Part shown: positions 5,960-8,571 of the stretch, one piece after another
How the letters are laid out: each line of letters opens with the position of its first letter
Position numbering within the stretch: position 1 is the stretch's first letter
Source: Spirochaetia bacterium
GTDB lineage: Bacteria; Spirochaetota; Spirochaetia; PWKH01
Length of the DNA: 8,571 nt
Assembly (NCBI GenBank): GCA_021736505.1
Contig: JAIPFU010000071.1
Location: 1-8,571, forward strand
Reading direction: 5' to 3'
Translations under genes and position numbers: made by a program
Notes under the pieces: model-generated
What the model was told of the DNA's origin: nothing
Seen by the model: the letters and a program-made list of their open reading frames with translations, nothing else
Databases searched by the model: none

Positions 5960-6592
5960 ATGAACTTTACCCCAGGTAAAAAAAGCAGCGTTCAGATAAA
6001 AGAGACTGATGTATCCTACGAAGTTGCCATACCACCACTTAAAAAGGGAAGAATCCTGCTGCTGGCAATCGCAGGCCTGCTTTCCATTTTTTTCGTACTG
6101 CTGCTGCCCACTGTGCTCTCAGCCTATTCTCCCCGCATACCAGGCCCAGATCATCCGTTTACCGTCTTTCTCGCCAAAGCTGCCCTCTACGGGGTTATTC
6201 CCTTTATGACTATCATCATCCTGCTGAGCCTTTTCCTGATCCTTAATCTTTGGGCTTTCCTTGGCAAGGAACGTTTTATCATACGGCCGGGGGAAATTAT
6301 CCTGGCAAAGACACTCTTCGGACTTGGCAGGAAAAATCATTTCGACCCGGCGCACATCAGCAATATTGCTTTTGTTCCCATGACGAAAACCAAGGATATC
6401 GGCTCCAGGAACCCTACTTACCAGAGCCGGGGAGTCCACGAGGGGAAAATTACATTTAACTACGGACCTCAAGTATACAGTTTCGGTCGTGCTGTTGATG
6501 ACGGAGAAGCCGCCGCCCTGGCCGATGTGTTTGAAGAGAAAATCCGAGAGGCTGTTCTGGCCCCGGACTTCAGTTCTGGCTCGTCTACTTAG
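5960..6592 (+). CDS. Small integral membrane protein with a PH-like C-terminal domain (uncharacterised)
   Basis: The protein has 210 residues and no recognised family name. A polar N-terminus precedes two hydrophobic spans at about 31-55 (RILLLAIAGLLSIFFVLLLP) and 71-101 (AALYGVIPFMTIIILLSLFL). Then comes a soluble domain of about 105 residues starting KERFIIRPGEI, with LFGLGRKNHFDPAHISNI and GKITFNYGPQVYSFG. This alternation of short beta strands after a membrane hairpin resembles the bacterial PH-like domains of YdbS/YdbT-type membrane proteins, but that is only a pattern-based suggestion. Start choice rests on AAGGAG 9 bases upstream. The long leader (about 177 bases from the putative promoter) carries the dyad and a five-codon ORF (ATG 5928, stop ending 5945) running into the ribosome binding site. 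The gene stops in the first copy of a 12-bp tandem repeat and converges on the SIMPL gene. Function is unknown. Confidence 0.82.
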   Translation: MNFTPGKKSSVQIKETDVSYEVAIPPLKKGRILLLAIAGLLSIFFVLLLPTVLSAYSPRIPGPDHPFTVFLAKAALYGVIPFMTIIILLSLFLILNLWAFLGKERFIIRPGEIILAKTLFGLGRKNHFDPAHISNIAFVPMTKTKDIGSRNPTYQSRGVHEGKITFNYGPQVYSFGRAVDDGEAAALADVFEEKIREAVLAPDFSSGSST

Positions 6593-6625
6593 AAGTCTAC
6601 TTAGAAGTCTACTTAGAAGTCTACT
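6583..6625. repeat. 12-bp tandem repeat (3.6 copies) at a convergent gene junction
   Basis: The unit GTCTACTTAGAA occurs three times exactly (6583-6594, 6595-6606, 6607-6618) and then for 7 more bases. The stop of the membrane-protein gene lies in the first copy and the stop of the SIMPL gene in the last partial copy. Each unit has an in-frame TAG for the plus-strand gene and stops in two of three minus-strand frames. It is also partly self-complementary (ACTT-AG-AAGT). Confidence 0.85.
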
Positions 6626-7496
6626 CAAAATACGGCATCATTTCAAAAACCGCAGAGACCCTTACGGAGACGGTAATCTCACCCGCCGGTACTGATGTCT
6701 GCGGCGCCTTCATAGAAGCTGCTTCAGCACGTACCATCGTATCCATTACAGGTTGATTATTCACATCCCTTGAGTTTTCCGTGATCGAAATCGGATAGGA
6801 AAGCTTCATTCTACTCAGGGAGGCAAGTTCCCCGGCCTTCTGCTCAGCCTTATGGAAAGCCCGCTCCCTGGCTGTTCTGTAAAGCTCCTCGGTATTATCA
6901 ACGTAAAAATTGATAGACGAAATTTCCACTCCCTGTACTCCACCGAGAAAATCCATTACTGCGGGCAGGCGGTCAGAATTCAGCACTATGTCATCAATTT
7001 TAACCCCAAGGGTCTGACGAACTCGCTGCCCAATCAGTTTCCGTCCGTCATCAGTCCATTCATATTCCGGAGATATCTGCAGGCGCTCTGTGCTGATCTG
7101 TTTTTCCTCTATACCAAAATCCAGGAGCGCCTCAAGGATCTTGTCAATTTCTTTGTTTACCTTATTCTGAGCTTCCTTTGTTGTATCCGCCAGGGCGCTG
7201 TAACCGACTGAAAAGGAGGCTGTATCAGGTTCAGCTGAAGCTTCCCCTTCTCCGTTAACAGAAATTGTTCGTGCTTCACTGGGAGGCAGATTATTCAATA
7301 CCGTCCGGGTCGCCTGCTCCTGAACAGCTTCCCGTGAAACCGCATCTGTTTTTTCATCCCGTTGCCCGGATGCTGATACCGAAGCCATGCAGATCATAAA
7401 GGCCATTGCTGAGACGAGGATAAGAGGCAACCGCATACGGGGATGCCCATTTCTGCTCATTCTCTCTTTTTCACTTTTCTTTTCTGTATTTTTCAT
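6621..7496 (-). CDS. Secreted SIMPL-domain (DUF541) protein
   Basis: The protein has 291 residues. A basic N-terminus and hydrophobic core (about 22-40) end in ASVSASGQ, a signal peptidase I-type site, so it should be periplasmic; the Cys at 36 is not in a good lipobox. A polar linker follows, then the SIMPL domain (about 76-286), starting ARTISVNGEGEASAEPDTASFSVGY, the typical opening strand pair (G-G---PD-A), with the VNKEIDKILEALLDFGI helix, QISTERLQISPEYEW and the closing AGEITVSVRVSAVFEM strand. SIMPL proteins (BP26, YggE types) are periplasmic, often oligomeric and linked to stress, but their biochemical role is unsettled. The ATG overlaps the NUDIX stop by 4 bp (ATGA), with AGGAAGG as ribosome binding site inside the NUDIX gene, so the two genes are translationally coupled. 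Later ATGs (codons 13 and 21) are possible starts but less well placed. Confidence 0.92.
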   Translation of the reverse strand: MKNTEKKSEKERMSRNGHPRMRLPLILVSAMAFMICMASVSASGQRDEKTDAVSREAVQEQATRTVLNNLPPSEARTISVNGEGEASAEPDTASFSVGYSALADTTKEAQNKVNKEIDKILEALLDFGIEEKQISTERLQISPEYEWTDDGRKLIGQRVRQTLGVKIDDIVLNSDRLPAVMDFLGGVQGVEISSINFYVDNTEELYRTARERAFHKAEQKAGELASLSRMKLSYPISITENSRDVNNQPVMDTMVRAEAASMKAPQTSVPAGEITVSVRVSAVFEMMPYFE

Positions 7497-8110
7497 GCTT
7501 CCCTTCCTAAATCTATATTCCTATTCCATCGCAAATAATATGCCAAGGCTATCATCATTATACCATTATCATATAGTCCTGTACCCATTCTCTGAACAAC
7601 TTCATCAATAGTTTTTACATGGACATCTATCATTTCATGCTCGTCAAGCTCCTGTTCCTTGATACTTTCCATGTTTCGGGCTGCAAAGATGTGAACTCGA
7701 TTGTTCATAAATGCAGGATTTGGAGATACTTCGCCGATTTTTATCATTTCTCCTGCGTGAAATCCGGTTTCTTCCAGCAGTTCTCTATATCCCGCCTTTT
7801 CAGGATCCTCCCCTTTTTCTACTGTTCCTGCGGGGAATTCTATTGTCACTTTCTCATTTCCATGGCGATACTGCTCAACCATGAGGAAGCGGTTTTCACC
7901 TTTCTGATTCTTCACTACCGGGACTACGGTTACCCAGTTGGGTGCATTCAACTGGACAAAGGTCCCCATGGTCCCCAGAGAAGACTCCCTTTTTACTGTG
8001 TGTACTTCAAAAATTCTGCAGTCCTGAATGACATTCCGTTCCAAGGTCTTCCAGGCCAGCCGGTTCTCATTCTCTTTTATGTATTCTTCATCTTTTTTAT
8101 TTTCTTTCAC
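7493..8110 (-). CDS. NUDIX hydrolase, ADP-ribose pyrophosphatase type
   Basis: This is a cytoplasmic hydrolase of 205 residues that cleaves nucleoside diphosphates linked to another moiety, most likely ADP-ribose to AMP and ribose 5-phosphate. The NUDIX box G-x5-E-x7-REU-x-EE-x-GU is perfect at residues 95-117 (GTVEKGE ... RELLEETGF), with metal-binding Glu110, Glu113 and Glu114. Upstream, WVTVVPVV and LMVEQYRHG, and the EFPAG preceding the box, are typical of the ADPRase/NudF branch; EVSPNPAFMNNRVHIFAA fills the specificity loop after the box, so other sugar nucleotides remain possible. The start is a GTG at 8110 with GAGGAG (8121-8116) five bases upstream; an overlapping ATG at 8112 is followed directly by a stop. 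It is the first gene of a two-gene operon with the SIMPL gene. Confidence 0.93.
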   Translation of the reverse strand: MKENKKDEEYIKENENRLAWKTLERNVIQDCRIFEVHTVKRESSLGTMGTFVQLNAPNWVTVVPVVKNQKGENRFLMVEQYRHGNEKVTIEFPAGTVEKGEDPEKAGYRELLEETGFHAGEMIKIGEVSPNPAFMNNRVHIFAARNMESIKEQELDEHEMIDVHVKTIDEVVQRMGTGLYDNGIMMIALAYYLRWNRNIDLGREA

Positions 8111-8135
8111 ATCCGCTCCTCAATCCCATCCGTTC

Positions 8136-8163
8136 AATATGTGTTTACGAATACAGTGTACAA
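8136..8163 (-). promoter_or_regulatory. Weak putative promoter of the NUDIX-SIMPL operon
   Basis: On the minus strand TTGTAC (8163-8158) and CATATT (8141-8136) are separated by 16 bases and lie about 25 bases before the GTG. Both match consensus poorly. Position after a terminator and before the operon supports some promoter here. Confidence 0.25.
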
Positions 8164-8208
8164 AAAAAGTTCAGCAGGGAAAAGGGCGGAATTTCAATGA
8201 TGAAGTTA

Positions 8209-8252
8209 TAAAAAAGCCGATATCAGTTTCCCAATACCGGCTTCAGTTTTTT
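8209..8252. terminator. Bidirectional intrinsic terminator after the Mrp-type gene
   Basis: AAGCCGATAT (8214-8223) and ATACCGGCTT (8234-8243) form a 10-bp stem with one G-T wobble and a 10-base loop. On the minus strand it is followed by a T-run (8215-8210), ending transcription of the ATPase gene 55 bases after its stop. A T6 run at 8247-8252 on the plus strand could let it stop antisense transcription as well. Confidence 0.8.
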
Positions 8253-8298
8253 CACAGCTTCACTACTTCATTTTTTCTGATTCATTGTTCACATGATA

Positions 8299-8571
8299 TC
8301 ATTTGCTGCTGCTCAGAGAGGCAATTATTTTTTCTATAATTGCATAAAAAGCAATCGCGCTGGGAGTTTCGGTATGGTTGGCAAGGAAGGGTTGGCCAGA
8401 GTCTTCCGCATCCATTAATGCTTTTTCTATGGGGATTCTCCCCAGGAAGGGTACTGACATTTCTTTTGCTGCTTCCTCTCCGCCGCCGGTGCCGAAAATA
8501 TCTACTCGCTCACCGCAGTGCGGGCAGATAAATCCGCTCATATTTTCGATGATGCCCAGCATGGGCACTTT
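8299..8571 (-). CDS. Mrp/NBP35-family P-loop ATPase, C-terminal part (5' end outside the window)
   Basis: Ninety codons and a stop are visible, and the frame is open to the right edge. The segment VPMLGIIENMSGFICPHCGE is the family signature: the conserved ENMS strand, then CPHC, whose two Cys bridge an Fe-S cluster between subunits in ApbC/Nbp35-type carriers. IFGTGGGEEAA, then VPFLGRIPIE and a D-x-G-x-P element (DSGQP), complete the usual C-terminal half. The Walker A (deviant P-loop) region would lie outside. The role by family is Fe-S cluster loading or transfer in the cytoplasm. A GTG at 8568 lies inside the conserved core and is not the start. It is followed by the intrinsic terminator at 8209-8243. 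Confidence 0.93.
   Translation of the reverse strand, partial: KVPMLGIIENMSGFICPHCGERVDIFGTGGGEEAAKEMSVPFLGRIPIEKALMDAEDSGQPFLANHTETPSAIAFYAIIEKIIASLSSSK

Noticed and set aside
6119..6628. Minus-strand frame of 169 codons starting in the 12-bp repeat and running opposite the membrane-protein gene
   Set aside because: Its N-terminus is only the translated tandem repeat (SRLLSRLLSRLL), there is no ribosome binding site, and the plus-strand gene has a ribosome binding site and two membrane spans.
7619..8200. Plus-strand frame of 193 codons opposite the NUDIX gene
   Set aside because: The minus strand has a perfect NUDIX box; the plus frame is Phe/Cys-rich as expected of an antisense shadow.

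Overview
The window (8,571 bp, by eye mid-40s % G+C, densely coding) looks like ordinary chromosomal housekeeping and signalling DNA of a Gram-negative-type bacterium. It encodes a lipoprotein, two proteins with Sec-type signal peptides and a periplasmic-sensing c-di-GMP enzyme. The signal-peptide end of the SIMPL protein (ASVSASGQ) and the general style of the proteins suggest a spirochaete of the Spirochaetaceae type. That is an inference from feel, not from a marker gene. No RNA gene, insertion sequence, CRISPR array, phage gene or origin was seen.

Left part (1-2182). An alpha/beta-hydrolase lipoprotein runs off the left edge on the minus strand. Upstream of it lies a TetR-family regulator with a near-consensus sigma-70 promoter, whose predicted start site falls on the A of the most likely ATG. 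These two genes probably form a regulator-enzyme unit. The region between the TetR gene and the divergent gene to its right holds several palindromes that could be operators.

Centre (2183-5759). A large membrane receptor has a periplasmic solute-binding domain, one membrane span, a degenerate GGDEF domain and an intact EAL domain, so it is probably a ligand-controlled c-di-GMP phosphodiesterase. It is followed by an ElaA/YjcF-like GNAT acetyltransferase. Converging on the GNAT gene is an alkyltransferase-like (ATL) protein in which the methyl-acceptor Cys of the PCHRV motif is Trp, pointing to DNA-damage recognition rather than dealkylation.

Right part (5760-8571). The ATL gene is divergent from a small two-span membrane protein across a region with overlapping -10 elements on both strands and a 26-bp dyad. 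The membrane protein gene ends in a 12-bp tandem repeat that also borders the end of a convergent operon made of a NUDIX hydrolase (ADP-ribose pyrophosphatase type) and a SIMPL-domain secreted protein, with a 4-bp ATGA overlap. A strong bidirectional hairpin terminator separates this operon from the C-terminal end of an Mrp/NBP35-type ATPase at the right edge.

Two themes run across genes. Several genes lack a Shine-Dalgarno sequence and have a -10 element only 6-12 bases before the ATG, consistent with leaderless or nearly leaderless mRNAs. Short tandem duplications (6-15 bp units) are frequent, mostly near gene ends. I see no convincing new multi-gene system. The most interesting items are the shared promoter/dyad at the ATL gene, the leaderless starts and the receptor-phosphodiesterase.
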